A stretch of 64,000 nt of DNA from contig JAHILF010000011.1 in NCBI GenBank assembly GCA_018897105.1, forward strand, positions 1-64,000, read 5' to 3'. The position numbers were made by a program, and so were the translations under genes. The stretch is from Pseudomonadota bacterium. GTDB lineage: Bacteria > Desulfobacterota > Desulfobulbia > Desulfobulbales > SURF-16. This document shows, piece after piece, positions 24,966 through 32,488 of the stretch; position 1 is the first letter of the stretch, and every line of letters starts with the position of its first letter. The notes beneath the pieces are model-generated. The model searched no databases, had not been told where the DNA came from, and saw only the letters and a program-made list of their open reading frames with translations.

Positions 24966-25586
24966 TTATTCGCGGTCCGGTGGAGCGACTGATTGGAACC
25001 CCATATCCCCGTTCGCCATCGTTTCCGGTCCGGAACGGAAGACTGGTCGGACAGACGCCAGGCGCTGGTAGAGCTTGATATTCCTGAGCCGGGGAAACCA
25101 TTCAATCAAGAAAGTCGCCAGGGACTCCCACAGTGAGACCCAGGCTGCAACGATGAGCCCCTCTGAGAACACATAGGCCACGACCGTGCGTTCCGATCCC
25201 AGCCAACGGTTAACCCATACGGAAATAAACAGGATGGCAATGCCGATACAGAAGAGAATAAGCGACCGACGCAGCATCTGCCGGACCTTTTGCCGCTCAA
25301 TTTCGACCAGGTACAGGAAGAAGTTGTTGATGCTCCCCCTGATACGGGAAAGTCCGGTGTCATCCGGCGGGTTGACCAGGGTAAAACTGATGGTGAATGG
25401 TTCATTGCCCAGTTCTCTTGCACAGTCGATCAAGTAGTCGACCAGGTCTTGGTCCAGGTCCCTGCGGATATAGGGCGCACTCTTGTCAAAATCACTGTAG
25501 AGATCTTCCACCTTGTCAGCAGCAACATCGATCAGAATGCTGCCGCCAGCGTCACGTTCGTACCGATTGAGAACGTCTTTCTTCAT
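24966..25586 (-). CDS. Two-helix membrane protein of unknown function
   Basis: This 206-residue protein has a soluble N-terminal half (about 1-100, acidic, mixed alpha/beta) and two membrane helices at about 107-127 and 135-160 (LILFCIGIAILFISVWV; VFSEGLIVAAWVSLWESL), then a basic tail. No known family is recognised. It is followed on the same strand by the RelA/SpoT-domain gene, suggesting a functional pair. It could be a membrane anchor, a sensor or an antitoxin. Confidence 0.65.
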   Translation of the reverse strand: MKKDVLNRYERDAGGSILIDVAADKVEDLYSDFDKSAPYIRRDLDQDLVDYLIDCARELGNEPFTISFTLVNPPDDTGLSRIRGSINNFFLYLVEIERQKVRQMLRRSLILFCIGIAILFISVWVNRWLGSERTVVAYVFSEGLIVAAWVSLWESLATFLIEWFPRLRNIKLYQRLASVRPVFRSGPETMANGDMGFQSVAPPDRE

Positions 25587-25660
25587 TCTCGATCACCAAA
25601 AAAATAAGAGCTGCAATTGCTGTAATTCTATCAATTGGGGGGGGGAGAAGCAAATGGTTG

Positions 25661-25942
25661 TCACTTCCCGATCCGCTCCAACACTGCATTTTTAGCTTCA
25701 CTGTGTTCAATCCCGGCACCAGAGTCAATTTGGGCAATCGTTGTTTGAATGTCCTCCAGGAGTTCAATTTTTTCCTGCATGGCTTCATATTCTGCCACAT
25801 CAAGCAAGACGGCCACCCCTTTGCCGTGCTGGGTAATGAGAAGAGGTCTTTTTGTGTTACGAACTTGTTTGAGAAAAGAAGCAATTCCAGTACGGAACTC
25901 TGACAGAGGGCGAATGTCTTGATCGAATTTCAGTCTTTGCAT
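25661..25942 (-). CDS. Phd/YefM-type antitoxin without adjacent toxin
   Basis: This 93-residue protein has the Phd/YefM fold: PLSEFRTG, then RPLLITQHGKGVAVLLDVAEYEAM, followed by the toxin-binding C-terminal helix. The usual RelE or Doc toxin gene should follow within a few bases. Instead 75 non-coding bases and the two-helix membrane protein follow. AGGTG precedes the ATG. It is probably an orphan left after toxin loss, or it controls the downstream genes. Confidence 0.8.
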   Translation of the reverse strand: MQRLKFDQDIRPLSEFRTGIASFLKQVRNTKRPLLITQHGKGVAVLLDVAEYEAMQEKIELLEDIQTTIAQIDSGAGIEHSEAKNAVLERIGK

Positions 25943-26087
25943 AATGCACCTCGCTGCTGTAAATTTAGTACATCATACAGTACGTTTTATTGTAATATCA
26001 AGTTTATTTGGGGGGAAGGAGTGCACGGCCCCGGGAATGAGGTTTACCAAGTGGCCGCGATAAAGTCGGATGCGGGAGGTGAATATT

Positions 26088-26147
26088 ATGCCGGAACTGC
26101 GATGTCCGGAATGCGGCAAGACCAATGAAGCGACGGTAGCAAGATAA
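26088..26147 (+). CDS. 19-residue zinc-knuckle-like micro-ORF
   Basis: The sequence MPELRCPECGKTNEATVAR is preceded by an excellent GGGAGGTG box seven bases upstream. It is followed after eleven bases by an intrinsic terminator. The CPECGK motif is half of a zinc ribbon. It could be a genuine small protein, or a truncated zinc-ribbon gene whose second half was deleted. The combination of a strong start site and terminator around 20 codons is striking, but there is no proof of translation. Confidence 0.45.
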   Translation: MPELRCPECGKTNEATVAR

Positions 26148-26158
26148 TATGCCCAACA

Positions 26159-26191
26159 TGGCCCGCTTGGAAGAAGCGGGCCATTCTTTTA
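26159..26191 (+). terminator. Intrinsic terminator after the micro-ORF
   Basis: A perfect ten-base stem (TGGCCCGCTT / AAGCGGGCCA) with a five-base loop is followed by TTCTTTTA. It could also serve NDH-2 transcripts on the opposite strand, which end at 26277. Confidence 0.8.
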
Positions 26192-26276
26192 TTCGATCAA
26201 CCGCGGATAACCCGAGTCTGTCTCCGGGTTTAATCATCCAGGAATATTCTCCTCCCCCGAATAGCTATTTCCTGTT

Positions 26277-27560
26277 TTACCCTTCTTTGTGTTCTTCGCC
26301 TGTATTCTTCCGGTAAAAGCGCCATTCCTTATTGATGATCAGGCGGGCGCCGCGGCGGAATTTGAAAAAGGACCAGACCCAGTGCAGGGTTACAAAAAAT
26401 TTGTTTTCAAAGCTGATGAGATAATAGATATGGATGACCACCCAGGCCAACCAGGCCAGGAAACCCTGAAGGCGCAGGCTCCCCAGTTCGATGATCGCCT
26501 TGCTGCGGCCGATGGTGGCCATTTGGCCTTTATCCAGATAACGGAAATTGCGCCGGTTCTTGCCAGCTGTTTCCCGCAGAATGTTACGGGCGATAAAACG
26601 TCCCTGCTGCAGGGCAACCGGAGCCAGGCCCGGCAGAGGAGTGGTGCGGCCGTGGGAAAAACTGGCCAGATCCCCGGCAACAAATATTTCAGGATGATTT
26701 TTGATGCTCAGATCGGCTTCCGCCACAATCCGACCCAGCCTGTCGGTCTCCACGCCCATGCGTCTGCCGATGGGCGAAGCTTCCACCCCGGCGGCCCAGA
26801 GGATGGTGCTGGCCTCCAGCCGTTCGTCACCGATCTGCACCCCCTCCCCGTCAATGTTGGTAACCGGGCTTGCGACGCGGACCTGCACCCCGAGTGTCCC
26901 CAGGTCATGGGCCGCTTTGTCCGCCATCTTTTCGGAAAAGGACGGCAGAATGCGCGGGCCTGCTTCAATCAGGATGATGCGCGCCTGGCGCGGATTGATG
27001 TTGCGGAAATCCTTGGCCAGGGTATAACGGCATATCTCGCCGATGGCGCCTGCCATCTCCACGCCGGTCGGACCGCCGCCCACGATAACAAAGGTGAAAT
27101 GCTTGAGCAGACTGCTGCAGTCCCTGGTCCGTTCCGCCTCTTCAAAAACAGATAAAACCCGCCGCCGGATTTCGGTGGCCTGTTCAATGGTTTTGAGCCC
27201 CGGCGCATACTCCTCCCATTCTTCGTGGCCGAAATAGGCATGTTTGACGCCGCAGGCAAGAAGCAGATAGTCATAATGGAGACTGCACTCCCTGGCGGTC
27301 ACAATGCGCTGCAGGGGATCAACCCCGGTCACCTCATCCTGCAGCACGGTGATATTGGCGTATCCGGCCAGAATGCGGCGGATGGGCACGGCGATTTCCG
27401 CCGGACTCAGGGCTGCCATGGCAACCTGGTAGAGCAGGGGCTGAAACAGATGATGATTGTGATTGTCAATCAGGGTGACACGGATATCTGTTTTGTTGCC
27501 CAGGATTTTGGCGGCGTTCAGTCCGGCAAAGCCCCCGCCGACGATAATTACATGTTTCAT
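26277..27560 (-). CDS. ndh: Type II NADH dehydrogenase (NDH-2)
   Basis: This 427-residue flavoprotein oxidises NADH and reduces quinone at the inner membrane without pumping ions. It has the FAD-binding VIIVGGGFAGLNAAK start, the NADH-binding FVIVGGGPTGVEMAGAI near 165, and the FAD motif EIFVAGDLASF near 300. A C-terminal hydrophobic/amphipathic region (WLAWVVIHIYYLISF) should attach it to the membrane. ATG 27560 is chosen because the FAD motif starts directly there; 70 preceding codons do not resemble the family. Confidence 0.92.
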   Translation of the reverse strand: MKHVIIVGGGFAGLNAAKILGNKTDIRVTLIDNHNHHLFQPLLYQVAMAALSPAEIAVPIRRILAGYANITVLQDEVTGVDPLQRIVTARECSLHYDYLLLACGVKHAYFGHEEWEEYAPGLKTIEQATEIRRRVLSVFEEAERTRDCSSLLKHFTFVIVGGGPTGVEMAGAIGEICRYTLAKDFRNINPRQARIILIEAGPRILPSFSEKMADKAAHDLGTLGVQVRVASPVTNIDGEGVQIGDERLEASTILWAAGVEASPIGRRMGVETDRLGRIVAEADLSIKNHPEIFVAGDLASFSHGRTTPLPGLAPVALQQGRFIARNILRETAGKNRRNFRYLDKGQMATIGRSKAIIELGSLRLQGFLAWLAWVVIHIYYLISFENKFFVTLHWVWSFFKFRRGARLIINKEWRFYRKNTGEEHKEG

Positions 27561-28344
27561 GGCAGCATACAAGATTGGTTCAAGTTTATCCCGAAGTCGT
27601 CGCCTGCAGTCGGCATGCATTTGCACCAGAAAGGAAAGACATACTTTCTGATCAAAGAAAACCTTTTCAAGGCCATCGAGCCTCTTGCAAAATGAACATC
27701 TACTCCGATCGGCTAAAAATAACCTGTGCGGCGTCTTCCTGGTGAAATCGTCCTCAACGTAGCACTGCAACGCTTCCGGGCGATTTCACCACTCATCCTT
27801 GCCCAGAATATTTTTCTCTCGATCTCGCTACGACGTTCATTTTGCAGGAGGCTCCATCTTAAGTACTTTAGCGCACTGAAGACACTTAACCGGTTTCAGG
27901 CCAGCACTTGAGAGCGTAACGCAACTCATTGAAATTGTGCAGTAAGCTCAGAAGTTCTGCGTTTCTCCTTCTTTCAGCAGCCAGTCATTCTTTTATTATT
28001 GGCATTTCGCCTAACAAAAAGCAAGTGGAAATACCACACTCCCCTTTACCGGGGATTCCCGCGCCCAAGGGTTGTGAAAACCCGATCAATTACAGGCCTC
28101 TCTGTCTACGATCCCTTATCACCCGACACTTCCCAATATCAGCTATCGGAACTTCTTGAAGGCAAACCGATATTAATTATTTATTTGATTTTTCTTTCAA
28201 AATGCATTATTTTATAGGTATAATTACGTAGGCAACAGATCAAAATGGCTAACAGACTGAAAAAATGATGATTTTTGGAAATGACCAGTACAACAGAGAA
28301 GTGAAAAGCACTTTTGCCCCAAAAATCATTCATGAGGTGTCGCA
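27561..28344. other. Long intergenic region with a large palindromic element
   Basis: About 780 bases without a supported gene. The only marked structure is the nested palindrome at 27678-27854. The stretch 27930-28340 is AT-rich and should contain the promoter of the multihaem cytochrome; no specific motif is clear. Confidence 0.4.
27678..27854. repeat. Nested palindromic element (MITE- or REP-like)
   Basis: The outer arms GAGCCTCTTGCAAAATGAAC (27678-27697) and GTTCATTTTGCAGGAGGCTC (27835-27854) are inverted with one mismatch. Inside, GGTGAAATCG (27741-27750) and CGATTTCACC (27781-27790) form a second exact pair. The whole could fold as a long hairpin of 177 bases. No coding potential. Likely a dispersed genomic repeat; only one copy is in the window. 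Confidence 0.65.
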
Positions 28345-29562
28345 TTGCGTGTACTTAATAAGTCATTTTGCTTTGGTGAGCGCTGTTCAGCCAAAATCAG
28401 TAAAAGATTTTCTTTAGCATCCCGCCCCCCTTTCTTCACTTTTCTTCTCTTGCTTGGATTTGCGGCAACGGTCAACGCCGGCGTCATAGGCATCTGCTCA
28501 AACTGCCATACCATGCATAACAGCCAGGACGGGACAGAAATGGCACTCCTTGGCGGAGGGACCGGCCCCAACCCCTTTCTGACCCGCGGCAGCTGTACGG
28601 GATGCCACGCCATGGGTTCAGGCAGTAAGATAGTCACCCTGGGCGATACACAGATTCCCCAGGTCATGCATACTGATGGCACAGACGACCTGGCCGGGGG
28701 CAATTTCGCCTATATGCTGGGCATGAAAGGCAGTGGCGCTTCTGACGCCAAAGGCCATAATGTTGTTGATTTTCCAGGTGAAGAAGACGGTACGCTCTAT
28801 GGCCCCCCCGGCGGGATCAATCTTTTCTCCCATGCTGACGGTGGAATAGTCAACACCACCAACCTGACCTGTGCCGGCACCAACGGCTGTCACGGCTACC
28901 GTTTCACCAGCTACGGCAGCGGAGTCAGCGCCTTGAACGGCGCGCATCATGCCAATGTTGACGGCAGATGTGACGTCGCCGACACACCAGCCAACAGTTA
29001 CCGCTTTCTCTATGGCGTCATGGGACTGGAGAACCAGAATCCAACCGGAAAATGGCAAAATGTCTCATCAGGAAACCATAACGAATATTTCGGACAGACA
29101 ATGCCGAAACAGCTCTCCTGCGGCATTCCTTCAACAAGCTGCCATAATGCCAACGGCATCGGCCCGCCCAACCACACCATGAGCGAATTCTGCGCCACCT
29201 GTCACGGCAACTTTCACACCTTGACAGTAGGGACCTCGGAAGGGATCGGCACCGGCATGAAGCCCTTTATCAGGCATCCTACGGATATTGCCCTGCCGAA
29301 CAGTGGCGAATATACCAGTTATAACGGTGATAACAGCTACAGTGTTGAAGCGCCGGTCGCCCGGGCCGGCGCTGTGCCTGCCGCCGTGAGTGGTACGGTA
29401 AATCCTGCATCCGGAACCGATGTGGTGATGTGCCTGTCCTGCCACTTCGCCCATGGAAGTAATTATAGTGATATCCTGCGCTGGGATTACACGGACATGG
29501 TGGCCAATGGCGGAGCAAACGACTCAGGCTGTTTTGTGTGTCATACCACCAAGGATGACTAA
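28345..29562 (+). CDS. Exported multihaem cytochrome c
   Basis: This is a 405-residue periplasmic or cell-surface protein. After a basic start it has a signal sequence (FFTFLLLLGFAATVNAG, about 30-46). Five canonical haem motifs are seen: CSNCH, CTGCH, CATCH, CLSCH and CFVCH. Two further motifs have abnormal spacing: a CX5CH (CAGTNGCH) and a CX6CH (CGIPSTSCH). Several distant histidines can be sixth ligands. It probably relays electrons in respiration. The start is TTG 28345, supported by a GAGGTG box; no ATG or GTG fits the signal peptide. A terminator follows at 29692. Confidence 0.85.
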   Translation: MRVLNKSFCFGERCSAKISKRFSLASRPPFFTFLLLLGFAATVNAGVIGICSNCHTMHNSQDGTEMALLGGGTGPNPFLTRGSCTGCHAMGSGSKIVTLGDTQIPQVMHTDGTDDLAGGNFAYMLGMKGSGASDAKGHNVVDFPGEEDGTLYGPPGGINLFSHADGGIVNTTNLTCAGTNGCHGYRFTSYGSGVSALNGAHHANVDGRCDVADTPANSYRFLYGVMGLENQNPTGKWQNVSSGNHNEYFGQTMPKQLSCGIPSTSCHNANGIGPPNHTMSEFCATCHGNFHTLTVGTSEGIGTGMKPFIRHPTDIALPNSGEYTSYNGDNSYSVEAPVARAGAVPAAVSGTVNPASGTDVVMCLSCHFAHGSNYSDILRWDYTDMVANGGANDSGCFVCHTTKDD

Positions 29563-29691
29563 ACAGTCATTATTCCTTACTGAAGCATTTCGGTCAGGCC
29601 GGGGCTAGTGGATTGGCTGCTGCTCAGGATTTTCCCCTGCAGACAATACCACTTGCCCCGCTCAACCTCCCCGCACCGCCTGCCGCCAACC

Positions 29692-29725
29692 TGGCCCGCT
29701 GAAAAAAGCGGGCCATCTTTTTATT
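29692..29725 (+). terminator. Intrinsic terminator of the multihaem cytochrome gene
   Basis: TGGCCCGCT / AGCGGGCCA form a nine-base stem with an A-rich loop, followed by TCTTTTTATT. The hairpin is almost the same as that at 26159-26191. It may act for both convergent genes, because the VapC-like gene ends at 29780 on the other strand. Confidence 0.8.
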
Positions 29726-29779
29726 GAGTGGGCCGCGGCAACACCGCCGGTATGCCACACCCGGCATTTGCCGCAGCAT

Positions 29780-30202
29780 TTACCCCTTGCCCAAATACTC
29801 AGTGCGAAGGCCTGCATTCCCGGCTGCCAGCGATTGCCTGCTATCCGAAGTGACAAACAGGTCAGGCCCCCACTCAAGCGCACAAGCCACATGCAGGGCG
29901 TCCATTGCCCGCAGGTTGCCGTTCTCCAGCAGCCTTATCGAGCGGGAGACCACGGCGGGCGTAATCTGCAAAATCGTTGCATCATGCACATCAGCCAGCA
30001 ATTGCCTTTTGGCCGCCCGGTAATCCGCGGCAGTCAGGAAGCCTTCCCGCATGCGCCGGTTAAGGCCGGAGACGATTTCAGGAACCAGAATGATACAGAG
30101 AGCCAGCTCCGAGGCATTCTGCAGCAGGATTTCCAATTCATCACTGCCGGCCTCCTGGATATACCGCTTGGCAAGGGCGGATGAATCCACGGCAAGCTTC
30201 AT
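29780..30202 (-). CDS. vapC: PIN-domain toxin (VapC-type RNase)
   Basis: This 140-residue protein is a PIN-domain ribonuclease. Acidic active-site residues are seen: D6 in AVDSSALAKRY, E42 region in VPEIVSGL, D100 in RAMDALHVACAL and D117/D119 in FVTSDSRQS. It is expected to cleave tRNA or other RNA when not held by the antitoxin. The ATG overlaps the antitoxin stop by four bases. Family and pairing are clear; the RNA target is not. Confidence 0.9.
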   Translation of the reverse strand: MKLAVDSSALAKRYIQEAGSDELEILLQNASELALCIILVPEIVSGLNRRMREGFLTAADYRAAKRQLLADVHDATILQITPAVVSRSIRLLENGNLRAMDALHVACALEWGPDLFVTSDSRQSLAAGNAGLRTEYLGKG

Positions 30203-30432
30203 GCCCCGGACTCACGCTCTTCCAGGATGGCGGAGGACAACTCGCTTCCCGGGATTTGCAAGCGAATTCCCGGTTGCTTCCATGCCGGGGACAATGAGGA
30301 TCTCCCGGAAAATGGCACGATTTCGGCAACCGGTTTTCCCCGACGAATAAGAACAAGTGTTTCCCCATGTTCAACCTCGTCAATGAAACCGGATGCATTT
30401 TTACGGAAATCGGTGAATGAAATAGTTTTCAT
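30199..30432 (-). CDS. Phd/YefM-type antitoxin of the VapC toxin
   Basis: This 77-residue protein has a Phd-type DNA-binding N-terminus (FTDFRKNASGFIDEVEHGETLVLIRRGKPVAEIVP in order) and a short C-terminal toxin-binding tail. It should neutralise the PIN toxin and repress the operon. The AGGAGG ribosome binding site lies inside the right arm of a perfect palindrome at 30440-30475, so operator occupancy would cover the start region too. Confidence 0.9.
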   Translation of the reverse strand: MKTISFTDFRKNASGFIDEVEHGETLVLIRRGKPVAEIVPFSGRSSLSPAWKQPGIRLQIPGSELSSAILEERESGA

Positions 30433-30439
30433 AGCTCCA

Positions 30440-30475
30440 CCTCCTGAGTGTACATTAAAATGTACACTCAGGAGG
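30440..30475 (-). promoter_or_regulatory. Perfect 36-bp operator palindrome of the toxin-antitoxin operon
   Basis: CCTCCTGAGTGTACATT (30440-30456) is repeated exactly inverted at 30459-30475 around a central AA. It lies eight bases before the antitoxin ATG (minus strand) and includes its Shine-Dalgarno sequence. This is the arrangement of a Phd-type autoregulatory operator. In RNA it would also form a 17-bp hairpin sequestering the ribosome binding site. Confidence 0.85.
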
Positions 30476-30504
30476 ACATTTTATCAAGGATTCAAGAGTG
30501 CATG

Positions 30505-30594
30505 GGGGCAAGGGGGGCAAGTCTGCTTTTGGCTTTTGATTAGTTTTTTTGAATTAGAAAGTCAACGGCAGACTTGACCCCTTCCTTGTTGTGC
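30505..30594 (-). other. attC-like site of the signal peptidase cassette (eroded 3' end)
   Basis: Read on the minus strand, it begins with R'' box GCACAAC (30594-30588), followed by AAGGAAGGGGTCAAGTCTGC. A loop of about 40 bases leads to the complementary arm GCAGACTTGCCCCCCTTG. GCACAAC is the exact complement of the GTTGTGC half-site at the other end of the same cassette (31503-31509), as integron logic requires. The final GTTRRRY core is not present; only its first G remains. Confidence 0.55.
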
Positions 30595-30620
30595 TTTCGA
30601 TGTATTTTCAATAAGGTACT

Positions 30621-31493
30621 TCACAAAATTGGTTTTCCAATCCTGTCCCATCTGACAGAACCAGCTTCTTTGTCCCAGGACCAATAAATATTGATTATTT
30701 TGGCTTTGATTGTGTCTTTTTTTACAAACCCCCAAAAACGGCTATCATACGCATTGTCTCGATTGTCCCCCATAACGAACACTGAATCAGTGGGGACCGT
30801 TATTGGGCCATAAAAATCTCTTTGGTTCTCTCCTGTAGGGAAAATTTTGGGGTCTTTATGGATTGCATAAGGTTCTTGCAAAAGCTTGCCGTTTAGGTAA
30901 GTTTGTTTTTCCTTTATTTCGATAGTATCTCCGCCCAATGCCACAACTCTTTTAATAAAATCCTGCTCAGGCTTAACAGGATAAGGAAATATCACAATGT
31001 CCCCACGGTCTGGTTCCTTATTTTTGTATATATGTTTATCAACAAGTATCTGGTCGCCGATTAAAAGTGTTGGAATCATTGCTCCTGACGGAATTTTGTA
31101 TGCCTGAATAAAATTTTGCTTAACTGTTTTTGCAACAATAGGATTCACTATTTGAGAATTGGCTTGCCAGATGGCAATGAGGACGAGATAGCCAACTATT
31201 GGTTTTAGCCTGAGAGTATTTTCTGGATCTCGGGCAATGAGAATGGCATCAACGATGGCAAAAACATAAAGTCCGATAAATATAAGGGCAGGAATTACGA
31301 TGTTAAAGGGAGGAAATGGTTTGGTGCAAATGATTACAGCGGTGGCAGCGAGCAGCAAACTCGCAACATATATAAATATTCCACGTTTGATTTTACCACA
31401 TGATATCTGACCAAGGCCTAGCATTAGAAAATTAAGAAATGCTGCACCAATGATATTGATAGTTTTATTTTTTGCTAATCTATTCTCGTTCAT
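30621..31493 (-). CDS. lepB: Signal peptidase I, carried in an integron-like cassette
   Basis: This is a 290-residue inner-membrane protease that removes signal peptides outside the membrane. Catalytic serine is in IPSGAMIPTL (near 137) and the general-base lysine in DFIKRVVALGGD (near 189); the later MGDNRDNAYDSR box is intact. An N-terminal extension of about 110 residues with four hydrophobic segments (LNFLMLGLGQISCGKIKRG start) replaces the usual one or two anchors. The gene is AT-rich compared with its neighbours. Its ATG lies 12 bases after an attC core site, typical of a cassette gene. It is probably not the housekeeping copy. Confidence 0.9.
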   Translation of the reverse strand: MNENRLAKNKTINIIGAAFLNFLMLGLGQISCGKIKRGIFIYVASLLLAATAVIICTKPFPPFNIVIPALIFIGLYVFAIVDAILIARDPENTLRLKPIVGYLVLIAIWQANSQIVNPIVAKTVKQNFIQAYKIPSGAMIPTLLIGDQILVDKHIYKNKEPDRGDIVIFPYPVKPEQDFIKRVVALGGDTIEIKEKQTYLNGKLLQEPYAIHKDPKIFPTGENQRDFYGPITVPTDSVFVMGDNRDNAYDSRFWGFVKKDTIKAKIINIYWSWDKEAGSVRWDRIGKPIL

Positions 31494-31502
31494 ATTATTT
31501 CA

Positions 31503-31570
31503 GCACAACGTGCCGGCTCACTTGAAAATTGGCCGCAGGCCAAATTTTCAAGTGCAGCCGATTGTTAGAC
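31503..31570 (-). other. attC recombination site (integron 59-base element)
   Basis: On the minus strand, R'' GTCTAAC begins immediately after the TAG stop of the upstream gene. Then come arms GGCTGCACTTGAAAATTT and its partner, ending in R' GTTGTGC. The two arms pair over about 20 bases, except for two extra bases (G and T) on one arm. Such extrahelical bases are a hallmark of attC strand selection. Total length of 68 bases is typical. R' deviates from GTTRRRY at one base. Confidence 0.85.
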
Positions 31571-32293
31571 CTACTCCAGTTTATCGACCACAAAACGATC
31601 GACCATCTTTCCGAATGATGTTTGCTCCAAACAAGTTCTTAGATCGTCCTTGCTTTTCATACATTCCACTGGAACCATGTTAAACCCGAATCTGAAATTG
31701 CTGCCAATGAACCCAGATCGGTCTATGATTGCGGTTATCACTTCGGAATTTAAGACATAAGTGATCGCATACGCTGCTTCGTTGTTATAAACGATATTGT
31801 TAAAGCGTCTTGTGTTTTTGGTTGCTGATCGATAATGCTTAAATGCAGGAATGTTCAATAGATTTGGATGTGAAACCGTTTTGCACTTAACTATTTTGTG
31901 AGGGGTTACGATAAATATGTCAATTTTAGAAGGAGAAATGAAATTAGGTTCAAATTTATCAGCTCCCAAGTACAATTCAGAATAGGGTTCTGTTTCTATA
32001 CGGCTAGACTCTAAAGGTTTTAAAATAATTGGGGGATCAAACTTATCAATTTCCCATGAGATATCTTGGTCAATAACCGCATAGATTGCAAATACAGTAA
32101 CTGGTTTGTCCTTCAAATTAACCAGAACAACTTCACTTATTCTTTTGGCTGTTGTTCTTTGATACTGGACTGTAAATGAAGCAGCGACTTTTATTCCAAG
32201 TTTCTTCCATGCAAGATAGAATGAAAGTGGGAAAATAACTAGTCCCGGAACAAGCTTGAAGAACTCCTGAATAGACAGAACCAATTCACACAT
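31571..32293 (-). CDS. Cassette-borne protein of unknown function, one membrane segment
   Basis: This 240-residue protein has one N-terminal hydrophobic segment (LVPGLVIFPLSFYLAW, about residues 13-28). A soluble domain of beta-rich character follows, with no recognised family. AT-rich codon use matches the lepB and DUF262 cassettes. The stop codon directly abuts the R'' box of an attC, and the cassette's 5' half-site TTAGAC (32314-32309) is complementary to that R'' box. Unknown proteins are usual in integron cassettes. Confidence 0.7.
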   Translation of the reverse strand: MCELVLSIQEFFKLVPGLVIFPLSFYLAWKKLGIKVAASFTVQYQRTTAKRISEVVLVNLKDKPVTVFAIYAVIDQDISWEIDKFDPPIILKPLESSRIETEPYSELYLGADKFEPNFISPSKIDIFIVTPHKIVKCKTVSHPNLLNIPAFKHYRSATKNTRRFNNIVYNNEAAYAITYVLNSEVITAIIDRSGFIGSNFRFGFNMVPVECMKSKDDLRTCLEQTSFGKMVDRFVVDKLE

Positions 32294-32314
32294 TCATTAT
32301 TCCAATTAGTCTAA

Positions 32315-32474
32315 TCGCGGCGCTGACCCGTGGAGCGAAGCTTGCTGCGCCGCAGGCGCATGCATGCGAGAGCCATCGGGTCAAGTGCCTTGTTCCGGCG
32401 CAAAGCGCCGGGGCAAGGCGCTTGACGAAGTCAGCGCCGCGATTCCCGGCGTCAAGTGAACCGCCTTGTTCGCT
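32315..32474 (-). other. attC-like structured site of the DUF262 cassette
   Basis: Read on the minus strand, AGCGAAC (32474-32468) lies 14 bases after the DUF262 stop, and its complement GTTCGCT occurs upstream of the same gene (34197-34191). Long arms follow: AATCGCGGCGCTGAC pairs with GTCAGCGCCGCGATT at the far end, with an inner hairpin CCGGCGC-TTT-GCGCCGG. The outer part of the right arm seems to be missing, where the next cassette (TTAGAC) joins. It is an imperfect or truncated attC. Confidence 0.55.
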
Positions 32475-32488
32475 GTTATTCTTCGCTA

